Positions 8,150 through 16,659 are shown, counted from the first letter of the stretch. The stretch: 64,000 bases of DNA from Xiheimicrobium sp033763395 (GCA_033763395.1 JANRKQ010000215.1:1-64000); one strand, 5' to 3'. Made by a program: numbers and translations. Notes: a model not told the origin generated them from the sequence alone.

Positions 8150-8461
8150 ATGGCCTCTTATTTTCCAGGAGTCGCCGACACCCTTCATGAGGTCGGCGCT
8201 CGCGCCAGGCACCTCCGTCTTCTGCGAAACGTGAAGCAAGCCGACCTCGCAACGAACGCCGGCGTCGGGCTCAAGGCCCTGCGCCGGTTCGAGGCGAGCG
8301 GCATGGGCACCCTCGAGACCGCCCTCCGCATCGCCATCGCGCTGGGTGTCACCGACGCCTTCGGCGCGCTCTTCGAAGCGCCACCGTTCAACTCGCTCGC
8401 AGAAGCCGAGGCACAGTCCGCGGTGACGACCCGGCGTCGCGCCAGGACGAAGTCGTCATGA
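8150..8461 (+). CDS. XRE-family helix-turn-helix transcriptional regulator
   Basis: A 103-residue DNA-binding protein. Residues 14-70 form a Cro/C1-type HTH (ARHLRLLRNVKQADLATNAG, then LKALRRFEASG and LETALRIAIALGV). The overall shape resembles HipB-like antitoxin/regulators. No HipA or other toxin gene follows; the next gene is convergent. The ATG at 8150 has no clear ribosome-binding site but is the natural N-terminus. A dyad lies just upstream. It may be the lone survivor of a toxin-antitoxin pair in this island. Confidence 0.8.
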   Translation: MASYFPGVADTLHEVGARARHLRLLRNVKQADLATNAGVGLKALRRFEASGMGTLETALRIAIALGVTDAFGALFEAPPFNSLAEAEAQSAVTTRRRARTKSS

Positions 8462-8522
8462 CGCTCATTCCCGTGACGCGACTCATGGCGCAGGGGCTCG
8501 AGGCCCGCGCGCAACCAACCCG

Positions 8523-8858
8523 CTACGACGCCCGGTTCTGCAGCACGCCCAGCAGCTTCGCCATCTCGCGCTCCAGCTCGGTCTCGAGCTGCGTCACCTT
8601 CGACAGATCATTCTGCGCGCCGGCCAGCTCGAGATCCCTCGCAAGCGACGTGGCCTGCTGCGCCGCCAAACTCACCAGCGCGCCCTTCAGCCGGTGCGCG
8701 GTGCGCTTGATCGCCAACGCCTCGTTGCTGCCCACGGCCTTCTTCACGTCAGCCAACAAGACCGGGCCCTCCTTGCGGAAGAGCTCGACGATCTCGTTCA
8801 CCAGCGCGTCGTCACCGGCGCAGTTCTCCTTCAGCGCCTGCCAATCGATCACGTCCAC
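8523..8858 (-). CDS. Hpt (histidine phosphotransfer) domain protein
   Basis: A 111-residue, all-helical single-domain Hpt protein that relays phosphate between hybrid histidine kinases and response regulators in the cytoplasm. The phosphorylated His lies in TAHRLKGAL (around residue 58), in the canonical HxLKG context. The start is GTG at 8858 with GGAGG upstream. No kinase or receiver gene is adjacent, so it is an orphan phosphorelay member, common in bacteria with many two-component systems. Confidence 0.88.
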   Translation of the reverse strand: MDVIDWQALKENCAGDDALVNEIVELFRKEGPVLLADVKKAVGSNEALAIKRTAHRLKGALVSLAAQQATSLARDLELAGAQNDLSKVTQLETELEREMAKLLGVLQNRAS

Positions 8859-9030
8859 GAACCGTCCTCCGCGAAGTCCCCACCGACCCTGACCGTCACC
8901 CTCGACCCCTCACCCCGCGATACGACCGCGCGTCGAGAGGCACCATACCGCATCACCGCTGAAGCGACTGCAAACGCCTCGCCGCCATGGGTTGCCCTCC
9001 CTCGTCAGGGCAGGTAGGTGCCGCTGTCGC

Positions 9031-9927
9031 ATGCCTGCCGACACGACGTTGCTCGCCAGCGTTCCCCTCTTCGAGCGCCTCGACGAAGAGGAGCGCACCC
9101 TGCTGGCCGCGCAGCTCGACGACGTCACCTTCGAGCCCGGGCAGGTCGTCTTCAAGCGCGGAGACCCCGGCGGATCGATCTTCATCGTCGTCGCCGGCGC
9201 CGTGGAGATCTTCGTCGAAGACACCATCGGCCAGCGCGTCGTCTTCGAGACCGCGAAGGCCGGCGACTTCTTCGGAGAGCTCTCGCTCCTCGACGGCGAC
9301 CCGCGCAGCGCCTCGGCCGTCGCCCTCGAGGGCACCCGCGCCGTGCGCCTGGACCGCGGCGATCTCGAGCTGCTCTTCAAGCGCCACCCCACCGCCGCGA
9401 TGGACGTGCTCGCCACCATCGGCAAGCGCCTGCGCGAAGCCGACAAGCTCATCGGCATTCGCCCCACCTACAGCCCCAACGAGGCCGTCGAAGAGAAGCT
9501 CACCACGGTGCAGCGCATCGCCGACGCCGCCGCCGACTTCTCCGGCCGCATCAGCTTCCTCGTGCTGCACATGCTGTGGTTCGCCGCGTGGATCGCGGTG
9601 AACCTCGACGTCGTGCCCGGCGTGCACGCGTTCGATCCCTTCCCCTTCGGCCTGTTGACGATGATCGTCTCGCTCGAGGCCATCTTCCTCTCGTGCATGG
9701 TGCTCATCAGCCAGAACCGCCAGGCCGCGAAAGATCGCATCCGCTCCGACGCCGAGTACGACGCGAACATGCGCGCGGGCCTCGAGGTGACGCAGCTCCA
9801 CGTGAAGGTCGACGCGCTCTACGAGCAGACGCTCGCCCGCCTCGCCACCCTCGAAAAACGCCTCGCGCCCGCGCCCGCCGACGCGCCCAAACCGGTGGGT
9901 CAACCGACGTCGAACGGGTCGCGCTGA
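9031..9927 (+). CDS. Cyclic-nucleotide-binding domain fused to DUF1003 membrane domain
   Basis: A 298-residue protein. Residues 5-125 are a CRP/CAP-type cyclic-nucleotide-binding beta-roll (FFGELSLLDGDPRSASAVAL is the phosphate-binding cassette). Residues about 150-260 match the DUF1003 family: RISFLVLHMLWFAAWIAVN, then a second helix beginning LTMIVSLEAIFLSC and SQNRQAAKDR. A coiled tail follows. No HTH is present, so it is not a transcription factor. It probably senses a nucleotide at the membrane; output unknown. A further in-frame start upstream would add an unlikely Arg/Cys-rich leader. Confidence 0.87.
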   Translation: MPADTTLLASVPLFERLDEEERTLLAAQLDDVTFEPGQVVFKRGDPGGSIFIVVAGAVEIFVEDTIGQRVVFETAKAGDFFGELSLLDGDPRSASAVALEGTRAVRLDRGDLELLFKRHPTAAMDVLATIGKRLREADKLIGIRPTYSPNEAVEEKLTTVQRIADAAADFSGRISFLVLHMLWFAAWIAVNLDVVPGVHAFDPFPFGLLTMIVSLEAIFLSCMVLISQNRQAAKDRIRSDAEYDANMRAGLEVTQLHVKVDALYEQTLARLATLEKRLAPAPADAPKPVGQPTSNGSR

Positions 9928-10109
9928 CCCCCTCGGCCGGCGGGTCGTGCGCCACCCCACGAGACAAGTTCGCGTCGCGACGGCGCACGCTTGCGCCACG
10001 GGCCTGACGTCACCCGGGGCGACCGTGACTCAAGAGACAAACGCATTCGAAGCCCCGACAATGGGCCTCGCAGTCGTCGTTCTCACTCACGCACCAACGA
10101 GGCCACGTC

Positions 10110-10496
10110 ATGAAGCAGGCTCCGCTCTTCAAGAGGCAGTTCTTCATCCAGCGCCCGGCGCCGGGGCTCGCCAACACCGAAGAAGGCTCGGCGGTCGAGT
10201 ACCTGCGCATTCACGGCAACCCGGCCAACCCGGGCCAGGTGCTCGACGGCCAGCACGTCAAGCTCACCCAGGGCGGCGTGATGGACGTCGTGGCCGACGC
10301 GCGCGGCGGTGACGGGCTCGGCCGCATCGCCTACGGCCCCGGCCTGCGCGCCGGCATCAAGCGCGGCGAAGAGGTCTTCACCTACCGCTTCGAAGTGCCG
10401 CAGAGCGCGAAGGAAGGCGACAGCTACGCCATCAGCGTCTGGGGCTCGGACATGCAGCCGCCCTTCCGCTTCACCATCGAGGTGGGGCGGAAGTAA
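10110..10496 (+). CDS. Hypothetical protein (128 aa)
   Basis: An unrecognised 128-residue protein, probably all beta (TYRFEVPQSAKEGDSYAISVWGSD near the C-terminus looks like an Ig or jelly-roll strand pattern). It has no signal peptide. It stands between the cNMP/DUF1003 gene and a lipoprotein-like gene, with about 180 bp of open DNA upstream. Codon use is typical of the neighbourhood, so it is likely genuine. No function can be given. Confidence 0.7.
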   Translation: MKQAPLFKRQFFIQRPAPGLANTEEGSAVEYLRIHGNPANPGQVLDGQHVKLTQGGVMDVVADARGGDGLGRIAYGPGLRAGIKRGEEVFTYRFEVPQSAKEGDSYAISVWGSDMQPPFRFTIEVGRK

Positions 10497-10556
10497 CCCC
10501 CGGGCTTAACCCCACCAGCGGCGCGTGCCGAAGGCGACGACGAGGAGACTCCTTCC

Positions 10557-11750
10557 ATGCGTCGTCACCTGGCCCTCGCCGCTTCCGTGTTGTGTCTGGC
10601 TCGCTGCGGCCCGCCCGCCGAGCCCGAGCTGAGCCTCTTGAGCGACCGCACCGTCTTCGACGGCCGCTTCGAGCGCGCCATCATCCGCGTCATCGCCACG
10701 CGGCCTGATGGGAGTTCCGGCACCGGCGCCGTGCAGCTCACCGCCGGCGTCGGGTCCTTCGTCGAGGGTGAGCAGGTCGCCCTCGTCAACGGCGAGGGCA
10801 GCGTCACCTTCCGCTGCGATCCCTCCGAAGACGCCGCCTGCGCCGGCCAGGTGCGCCTCGGCGCGAGCTGGAGCGGCGTGTCCCGTGCGCTCACGCTCCG
10901 GGTGACGCCGTCGGATCCCACCGCCCGCCCCCGCTGGAGCGTGGTGCCGACGCTCCACCCCGTCACCCTCCACGCCGCCGCGAAGGCTCCCGACGGCACC
11001 GTGTGGGCCGTCGGCGATCGCGGCCTGCTGCTCCCGTTCCGTAACAACGCCTGGGGAGCGCCCGTCGACCTCGGCGTCACCGCGACGCTGCGCGCGCTGC
11101 ACATCGGCGCTGATGGCGTGCTCGACCTCGCGGGTGACGACGGCACGTTGATCTCCGGTCGCCCCACCGCGCTGGGCCGCGTGCAGCACAGCCACGGCCC
11201 GGTCGCCTTCACCGGCGTCACCCGGCTCAACGGCGTGCTGTTCGTCGTCACGGCCGATGGGCGCGCGGGCCCGTGGGACGTCGACCTCGTGCTGGAAGAG
11301 CTCTCGATGCGCCCCTTCGCGGGTATCGCCGCCGGCGCCAATCAGCTGGTCGCCTTCGCAGGCGACGCGCTCTTCACCTGGACTGGCACCCGCTTCGAGC
11401 CGCTCGCGCCACCCGTGCCCGCCACCTGGCGGCAGGCGCGCTTCGACACCGATGGCCTGTGGGTCCTCGGCAAGCGGGAAGCGCCCTCGAACGCGGCCGT
11501 CCTCGTGCAGGGCCCCGGCCCCGACTGGAAGAGCGCCACGCTCCCCCCCGGCGAAGTGCGCGCGATGGCCTGGGGCCTCGGCTCCACCGACCGCTACGTC
11601 GTCACCGACGACTCCGTGTTCCAGCAGCAGCAGGGCATCGGCTGGCGCGACCTCGAAGCCCCCAGCGGCGGAACGGCCGTCGTCAGCCTCGACGGCACCC
11701 GTGTGCTGGTGGTCGGGCCGCCTGGCATCTCGCTGCTCCGGGTGCGCTGA
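10557..11750 (+). CDS. Secreted, probable lipoprotein with beta-rich domain
   Basis: A 397-residue exported protein. The N-terminus MRRHLALAASVLCLARCGPP looks like a lipoprotein signal, although Arg just before the Cys is atypical, so lipidation is uncertain. Residues 25-120 resemble an Ig-like module (FDGRFERAIIRVIATRPDGS). The rest holds repeated WAVGDRGLLLPF, VLDLAGDDGTLI and LFVVTADGRAG segments like the blades of a beta-propeller. Such proteins are abundant at the myxobacterial surface. Function unknown. Confidence 0.72.
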   Translation: MRRHLALAASVLCLARCGPPAEPELSLLSDRTVFDGRFERAIIRVIATRPDGSSGTGAVQLTAGVGSFVEGEQVALVNGEGSVTFRCDPSEDAACAGQVRLGASWSGVSRALTLRVTPSDPTARPRWSVVPTLHPVTLHAAAKAPDGTVWAVGDRGLLLPFRNNAWGAPVDLGVTATLRALHIGADGVLDLAGDDGTLISGRPTALGRVQHSHGPVAFTGVTRLNGVLFVVTADGRAGPWDVDLVLEELSMRPFAGIAAGANQLVAFAGDALFTWTGTRFEPLAPPVPATWRQARFDTDGLWVLGKREAPSNAAVLVQGPGPDWKSATLPPGEVRAMAWGLGSTDRYVVTDDSVFQQQQGIGWRDLEAPSGGTAVVSLDGTRVLVVGPPGISLLRVR

Positions 11751-11767
11751 GTCCCGATTTCCTGAAC

Positions 11768-11783
11768 GAAACCAACGGGTTTC
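11768..11783 (+). repeat. Perfect inverted repeat GAAACC-N4-GGTTTC
   Basis: A six-base perfect dyad with a four-base loop, 17 bp past the lipoprotein stop and 84 bp before the VIT/VWA start. It could be an operator, or part of a hairpin ending the upstream transcript. No U-tract follows. Confidence 0.35.
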
Positions 11784-11866
11784 CTCGCAGAAAAAAGATC
11801 GCTGTCACAGACTGCGGGCCTGGTCGCGTTGAGGGTCTTGAACCCCTCGACGAAAGGAACCACGCC

Positions 11867-14392
11867 ATGCCCGCCGCCGCTCCCCACGCAACCTCCTCGT
11901 ATGAGTCGTCTGGAGGCCGCCTCGTCAGCCTCGACGGCCGCACCTTGCCGCTCACCGGCGCGTCGCTGTCCGCCGACGCGAAGGCAGGCCTCGTGCGCGT
12001 CACGCTGTCGCAGACGTTCCACAACCCGCACGCCGAGCCGCTGCGCGTCACCTACTCGCTCCCGCTGCCGGCTGATGGAGCGGTCAGCGGCTTCTCGTTC
12101 ACCATCGGCGATCAGCGCATCGTCGGCGAGGTGGACACGAAGCAGCAGGCGCGCGCGCGCTTCGAAGACGCGGTGCTGTCGGGCCGCACCGCCGCGATCC
12201 TCGATCAAGAGCGCACCAGCCTCTTCACCCAGGAGGTCGGCAACGTGCCGCCGCGGCTGTCCGTCATCTGCGAGGTGACGATCGATCAGAAGCTCGCGTG
12301 GCTGCCCGACGGCTTCTGGGAATGGCGCTTCCCCACGGTGGTGGCGCCCCGCTACCTCGGCGAGCCCGGGCGCGTGGCGGATCACGCGAAGGTGACCGTC
12401 GACGTGGCGGATCAGGCGATGCCGGTGAAGCTGACGCTGGGCCTGACGGTGCGAGATCGGCTCGCCGAGGGAGTGCGGCCCGAGTCGCCCAGCCACGCGC
12501 TCCACACGGTGCGGGGGCTGAATGGAACCGACGTGGCGTTCGCGAACGACGCGGGCGCGAGCCTGGACCGAGACGTGGTGGTGCGGTGGCGCGCGGCGAG
12601 CCTGGCCGTCGGCGTCGAGCTCGACGTGTGCCGTCCTGCGAAGGGGCCGTCGTCGACCTCGTCGTACGGGCTGCTGACGCTGGTGCCGCCGTCGGCCGAG
12701 GCGCACGTCACGGCGCTCAAGCGCGATCTGATCGTCCTCCTCGACACGTCGGGGTCGATGTCGGGCCAGCCGCTCGATCAGGCGCGGCGCTTCACCTCGG
12801 CGCTCGTCGACTCGCTCACCGAGCGCGACACGCTGGAGCTGATCGAGTTCTCCTCGTCTCCTCGGCGGTGGAAGCGCGAGGCCGTCGCGGCGACGGCGGC
12901 CAACCGCAAGGACGCGCAGGCCTGGCTGGCGAAGCTGCGCGCGTCGGGCGGCACCGAGATGGCGAGCGGCATCATCGAGGCGCTGTCGGGCGTGCGGGCC
13001 GAGGCCCAGCGGCAGGTGGTGCTCATCACCGACGGCCTCATCGGCTCGGAGCACGAGGTGCTCACCGCCATCTCGAAGCGCCTGCCCGAGGGCTCGCGGG
13101 TGCACACCATCGGCGTCGGTTCGGGCGTCAACCGCTCGCTCACCCAGCCGGCGGCGCGCTGTGGCCGGGGCGTCGAGCTGGTGATGGGGCTGGGAGAAGA
13201 CGTCGAGGTGATGATCCGCCGGCTGCTCGCGCGCACCTCGGCGCCGCTGCTCACCGACGTCACGCTCGGAGGCGACGCGCTCGAGCTGTCGGCCCCGCAG
13301 CGCCTGCCCGACGTGTATGGCGGCGCTCCGGCCCTGCTGTCGATGCGGCTCAAGGCCACCGGCGGAACGCTGACGATCCGCGCGCGCACGGCGGTGGGTG
13401 ACTTCGAGGAGTCGCTCCAGGTGCCGGCGGCCGACCTCGGCCAGGGCAGCCGCTCCGTGGCGACGCTGTTCGCCCGCGAGCTGGTGGAGGATCTCGAGAC
13501 CCAGCGCCTCGTCGAGCCCGGCGTGAAGGTCGATCCCGCGGTGACGGAGCTGGGCCTGTCGTTCCAGATCTCCACGCGCCTCACCTCGTGGGTGGCCATC
13601 AGCGAGCAGCTCACCGTCGACCCGCGCCTGCCGCGGCGCAACGTCACCCAGCCGCACGAGCTCGCCTACGGGCTGTCGGCCGAGGGTGTGGGGCTGCGGC
13701 CTGTAATGGCGGCCGCACCGATGCAGACGATGGCGGGTGCGATGCCTGCTCGTCCGTCGATGGCGCGCACCCGCGCCCAGGAGTCGGTCAAGAAGGAGGT
13801 TGGCGAAGCGCCCCGTGGAGCCCCCGAACCCATCATGCGCGACGAGGTCGATGACGCCTCGTCGGCCGAAGGGCAGGCGAAGGGCTCGTTCCTCGCGCCG
13901 ACCGGTGCGCCTGCCGACAGCTTCGCCGACGAAGACGAGGAGAGCCGCTCGAGCGTGATGGAGCCGCCACCCGCTCCGCCCGCTCCCTCGGCGCCCGCTG
14001 GTGCGCCCCCCGCGAGGGACCAGGCGGCCCGCAAGTCCCGCGGGTTCGGACTGGGGGCGCTCGTCGACAAGCTCAAGAAGGCCGTGTCGCCCGGTGGTGG
14101 GGCCCGGCGTCTGGTGGCGAAGCTGCTCCGCCAGCACGGCACGCGCCTCGATCTCGAGATCGTCGTCGACGAGACCATCGACTGGGTGCCCGCGAAGGAC
14201 GCCATCGTCGAGCTCGCGGACGGCACCACGGTGAAGGCGCAGGTGAACTTCTCGTTCACCACCTCGAACGGTGTCTACGGCCAGGGCCTGGTGCTGACGT
14301 TGACGCTCACGCTGCCCGGTGAGGTGCAGGGCCCGGCCCGCGTGCAGCTCGTCAGCGCCGGGCAGAACGTCGAAGTGGTCATCGAGCAGTGA
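11867..14392 (+). CDS. VIT domain plus von Willebrand factor A domain protein
   Basis: An 841-residue protein in the architecture of inter-alpha-trypsin inhibitor heavy chain-like bacterial proteins. A VIT domain spans about 10-140 (LSQTFHNPHAEPLRVTYSLPLP). A VWA domain begins near 285 with an intact MIDAS DTSGSMSG, so metal-dependent binding is likely. A beta-rich middle follows, then a disordered Pro/Ala/Ser/Glu segment (about 640-735) and a C-terminal domain of about 100 residues. No signal peptide is evident at this ATG, which is odd for a family often exported. It is first in an apparent operon with a sigma-like factor and a small gene. Confidence 0.88.
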   Translation: MPAAAPHATSSYESSGGRLVSLDGRTLPLTGASLSADAKAGLVRVTLSQTFHNPHAEPLRVTYSLPLPADGAVSGFSFTIGDQRIVGEVDTKQQARARFEDAVLSGRTAAILDQERTSLFTQEVGNVPPRLSVICEVTIDQKLAWLPDGFWEWRFPTVVAPRYLGEPGRVADHAKVTVDVADQAMPVKLTLGLTVRDRLAEGVRPESPSHALHTVRGLNGTDVAFANDAGASLDRDVVVRWRAASLAVGVELDVCRPAKGPSSTSSYGLLTLVPPSAEAHVTALKRDLIVLLDTSGSMSGQPLDQARRFTSALVDSLTERDTLELIEFSSSPRRWKREAVAATAANRKDAQAWLAKLRASGGTEMASGIIEALSGVRAEAQRQVVLITDGLIGSEHEVLTAISKRLPEGSRVHTIGVGSGVNRSLTQPAARCGRGVELVMGLGEDVEVMIRRLLARTSAPLLTDVTLGGDALELSAPQRLPDVYGGAPALLSMRLKATGGTLTIRARTAVGDFEESLQVPAADLGQGSRSVATLFARELVEDLETQRLVEPGVKVDPAVTELGLSFQISTRLTSWVAISEQLTVDPRLPRRNVTQPHELAYGLSAEGVGLRPVMAAAPMQTMAGAMPARPSMARTRAQESVKKEVGEAPRGAPEPIMRDEVDDASSAEGQAKGSFLAPTGAPADSFADEDEESRSSVMEPPPAPPAPSAPAGAPPARDQAARKSRGFGLGALVDKLKKAVSPGGGARRLVAKLLRQHGTRLDLEIVVDETIDWVPAKDAIVELADGTTVKAQVNFSFTTSNGVYGQGLVLTLTLTLPGEVQGPARVQLVSAGQNVEVVIEQ

Positions 14393-14449
14393 CCGGTGCA
14401 GAACGGCGCCGTCCACGCCCGTGACGGGTGGGCGGCGAGAGGAGTCGCG

Positions 14450-15019
14450 ATGCAAGCAGAGCGGGACCAGCTCGCGCGGATCTCGGCCGGCGACGCGGCT
14501 GCCTTCGGGCAGTGGGCGTCGTCGGTCGAGTCGTCGCTCCGGCAGACCCTGCGGCCCTTCGCGACGCTGTGTGACACCGAGGCCGTGCTCCAGGAGGCGC
14601 TGTTGCGCGTCTGGCAGGTGGCGCCGCGCTTCGTGCACGACGGCCGCCCCAACGCGCTGCTGCGCTTCGCCGTCACGACGACGCGCAACGTGGCCCTGAG
14701 CGAGCTGCGCAAGACGAATCCGACGCCGACCGAGGTCGAGGCGCTCCACCGCGCGCTCGACGCCCAGGGCGAGGTACAGCCGCTGGCGCCAGACCCGAAG
14801 CTGCGCGCGGCCATCTCGAAGTGCCGAGAGAAGCTGCCGCCGCAGCCCGGGCAGGCGCTCGCGAAGCGGCTCGAAGGCACCGGTGACGACCACGCCCTCG
14901 CGGCCGCTCTGCGCATGTCCCTCAACACATTCCTGCAGAACGTCACCCGCGCGCGGAAGTTCCTCGCTGAGTGCCTCAAGAAGGCCGGCGTCGATCTCGA
15001 TCTGGAGCTGTCGCCATGA
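14450..15019 (+). CDS. ECF-like RNA polymerase sigma factor, divergent
   Basis: A 189-residue protein. The N-terminal part looks like sigma region 2 (TEAVLQEALLRVWQVAPRF, then a LLRFAVTTTRNVALSELRK segment in the position of region 2.3-2.4). The C-terminal part (AALRMSLNTFLQNVTRARKFLAECL) resembles a degenerate region 4 helix-turn-helix. The ATG is preceded by GAGAGGAG. It lies 57 bp after the VIT/VWA gene and overlaps the next gene (ATGA). Recognition is by pattern only. It may act on promoters or be a sigma-derived regulator. Confidence 0.7.
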   Translation: MQAERDQLARISAGDAAAFGQWASSVESSLRQTLRPFATLCDTEAVLQEALLRVWQVAPRFVHDGRPNALLRFAVTTTRNVALSELRKTNPTPTEVEALHRALDAQGEVQPLAPDPKLRAAISKCREKLPPQPGQALAKRLEGTGDDHALAAALRMSLNTFLQNVTRARKFLAECLKKAGVDLDLELSP

Positions 15020-15237
15020 CGCCCGAAGACGCCCTGCTCGTCGAACGTGTGGTGTCAGCGCACCGGGAGCGCGGCGCCGACGGCGCGGTGAAGAGCCACC
15101 CGAACTGGCACGATCTCGACGCGGAGGGCCGGCAGGCGGCGTTCGACGAGACGGTCCGGCAGCGCGCGGTGGAGCGTGGGCTCGACCTCGACGGCCAGAG
15201 CAGCACCATCAAGGCCGTGCTCGCGCGCCTGCGCTGA
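15016..15237 (+). CDS. Small protein coupled to the sigma-like gene (73 aa)
   Basis: A 73-residue soluble, charged protein beginning at ATG overlapping the upstream TGA, so its synthesis is coupled to the sigma-like factor. It has a distinctive core (HPNWHDLDAEGRQAAFDETV) and ends SSTIKAVLARLR. It lacks the membrane helix of a classical anti-sigma factor and the zinc motif of ZAS proteins. The coupling suggests a partner or modulator of the sigma-like protein, which is inference. Confidence 0.65.
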   Translation: MTPEDALLVERVVSAHRERGADGAVKSHPNWHDLDAEGRQAAFDETVRQRAVERGLDLDGQSSTIKAVLARLR

Positions 15238-15336
15238 GCTGCGAGCCCGCGGCTCCGACCGACGGGAGCTCCTCCCCGATGGAGGTGACGAGCGTGGATA
15301 CCGACAGGCTTGGCCGAGCGCACGCCGCCTGGGCCG

Positions 15337-15963
15337 TCAGCGCGCCAGCCCCGAGATGAAGGGGCCGAACACCTCGCGGCTCCACGACTCGAGCAGCGCG
15401 CGCTTCACCTTGAGCCGCCGCACGATGGCCAGGCTCGCGAAGCCGTGGGTGAGCGACCAGAAGCCGAAGACCAGCTCCCGCACCGGGTGCTCGGTGAAAT
15501 GGCCCGACACCTGGCCCGCGCGGAGCTCCCCAGCGAGCAGGCCGTAGGCGCGCGCGACGAGATCTTCGAGGGTGTTGAACCGCCCGTCTTCGTTGAGCCG
15601 CCGACCGAACATGATGCGGTACCGCGCGGGTTGATCGACCGCGAACGTGACGTAGGCCACCGCCAGCGCAGTGAGTCGATCGGCGGGCTTCGCGCGAGCC
15701 GGCAGCGCGGTGAGGGCGCCCTCCATGGCCGCGAGGAGATCGCGGTAGCCGTCCTCGGCCACCGCCGCGAGCAGCGCCGTCTTGTCCGCGAAGTGCCGGT
15801 ACGCCGCGCGGTGGTTGACGCCCACGCGCCGCGAGACCTCGCGCAACGTCAGCTCCTCCGGTGACGAGCCCTCGACCAGCTCGACCGCTGCCTTCACGAG
15901 CGCGTTGCGCAGATCGCCGTGGTGGTACGTGTCGCGGGTGGTCTTGCTGCTCCGACGGGGCAC
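15337..15963 (-). CDS. TetR/AcrR-family transcriptional repressor
   Basis: A 208-residue regulator. The N-terminal HTH is clear (YHHGDLRNALVKAAVELVEG, LTLREVSRRVGVNHRAAYRHFADKTALLAAVAEDGY). The C-terminal ligand domain resembles the WHG-type TetR C-terminal family (PARYRIMFGRRLNEDG). No efflux or metabolic gene is adjacent on the same strand, so the target is unknown. It diverges from the tRNA gene, and its own promoter must lie within the 112-bp spacer. Confidence 0.9.
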   Translation of the reverse strand: MPRRSSKTTRDTYHHGDLRNALVKAAVELVEGSSPEELTLREVSRRVGVNHRAAYRHFADKTALLAAVAEDGYRDLLAAMEGALTALPARAKPADRLTALAVAYVTFAVDQPARYRIMFGRRLNEDGRFNTLEDLVARAYGLLAGELRAGQVSGHFTEHPVRELVFGFWSLTHGFASLAIVRRLKVKRALLESWSREVFGPFISGLAR

Positions 15964-16024
15964 GGCCGGGCGTTGTAGCGCGGCCGTCGGAAAACCCCAC
16001 GGGGCAACGTCGGTGCGCGGGCGC

Positions 16025-16053
16025 TTGGTTTGACGCGCGAGCAGCGCTATCGA
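16025..16053 (+). promoter_or_regulatory. Candidate promoter for the tRNA and TfoX genes
   Basis: TTGGTT and TATCGA are separated by 17 bp, ending 22 bp before the mature tRNA. Match to the sigma-70 consensus is moderate. This is the most plausible promoter in the short spacer and would drive both the tRNA and the abutting TfoX-domain gene. Confidence 0.4.
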
Positions 16054-16075
16054 CTCGTCGTTCCCTGAAGCACCG

Positions 16076-16148
16076 GGGCCTATAGCTCAACGGTTAGAGC
16101 TGGCCGCTCATAACGGCTTGGTTGCAGGTTCGAATCCTGCTGGGCCCA
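16076..16148 (+). tRNA. tRNA with CAU anticodon, probably tRNA-Ile2
   Basis: A full cloverleaf is readable: a 7-bp acceptor stem (GGGCCTA with TGGGCCC, one G-T pair), D-arm GCTC/GAGC, anticodon stem GGCCG/CGGCT with loop CTCATAA, and T-arm GCAGG-TTCGAAT-CCTGC. The anticodon is CAT. The loop and variable region (CTCATAA then CTTGGT) resemble bacterial minor isoleucine tRNAs, whose C34 is changed to lysidine by TilS, more than elongator Met tRNAs. CCA is not encoded after the discriminator A. The next gene starts two bases past the end. Confidence 0.85.
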
Positions 16149-16149
16149 C

Positions 16150-16566
16150 ATGTCGCGATCGTTCGAGCTCTTGTCCGATGCGTGCGCCGCGCTGCCCCAC
16201 ACCCCGCGGAAGATGTTCGGCGGCCACGGCTTCTTCGCGCCCAACGGCGGCATGTTCGCTGGCATCGTCACCGACGACGAGGTCATCTTGAAGCTGGCCG
16301 ACGAGGCGGCGCGCACCGAGCTCATCGCGGCCGGCGGCCACCCGTGGGTCTACGAGGGCAAGGGCCCGTCGATGACGATGAAGGAGTGGATCGTCGTGCC
16401 CGAGGGCTTCTACGACGACCCGGAGCTGTTCGCGGCCTGGGCGAAGCGCGCGCACCGGCTGGCGCCGCCGACGCTCGCGAAGAAGAAGAAGCCGGCTGTG
16501 AGCAAGGGCCTCGCGACCGCGAAGAAACCCGCCGCGAAGAAGGCCCCCAGACGGCCACGCCGGTAG
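16150..16566 (+). CDS. TfoX/Sxy N-terminal domain protein with Lys-rich tail
   Basis: A 138-residue protein. Residues 1-105 are a TfoX N-terminal domain (KMFGGHGFFAPNGGMFAGIVTDDEVILKL, then GFYDDPELFAAWAKRAHRLA). The last 30 residues are a Lys/Ala/Pro tail typical of nucleic-acid-binding extensions. The full TfoX competence regulator has a second domain that is absent here. The ATG lies one base after the tRNA discriminator, with no room for a ribosome-binding site except inside the tRNA. Translation from a processed, leaderless message is possible. Family function for stand-alone domains is unclear. Confidence 0.85.
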   Translation: MSRSFELLSDACAALPHTPRKMFGGHGFFAPNGGMFAGIVTDDEVILKLADEAARTELIAAGGHPWVYEGKGPSMTMKEWIVVPEGFYDDPELFAAWAKRAHRLAPPTLAKKKKPAVSKGLATAKKPAAKKAPRRPRR

Positions 16567-16659
16567 CGCCGAGCCCGCCTGGATTCGCTGCCTTCAGCGG
16601 GCGCGGCCGTTCGGTGCCGGTCGCGAGCGGACGGAGCGTGAATCACGCACCGGGCCCGA

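Noticed and set aside
11594..14893. Long minus-strand frame opposite the VIT/VWA gene
   Set aside because: Composition is Arg/Leu/His-rich shadow sequence; the plus strand shows a clear VIT domain and MIDAS motif.
16076..16148. Reading the CAU tRNA as initiator or elongator Met
   Set aside because: It has an ordinary C32 loop and lacks initiator hallmarks such as the GGG/CCC anticodon-stem pairs; the loop and variable region look more like minor Ile tRNA. Elongator Met is not fully excluded.
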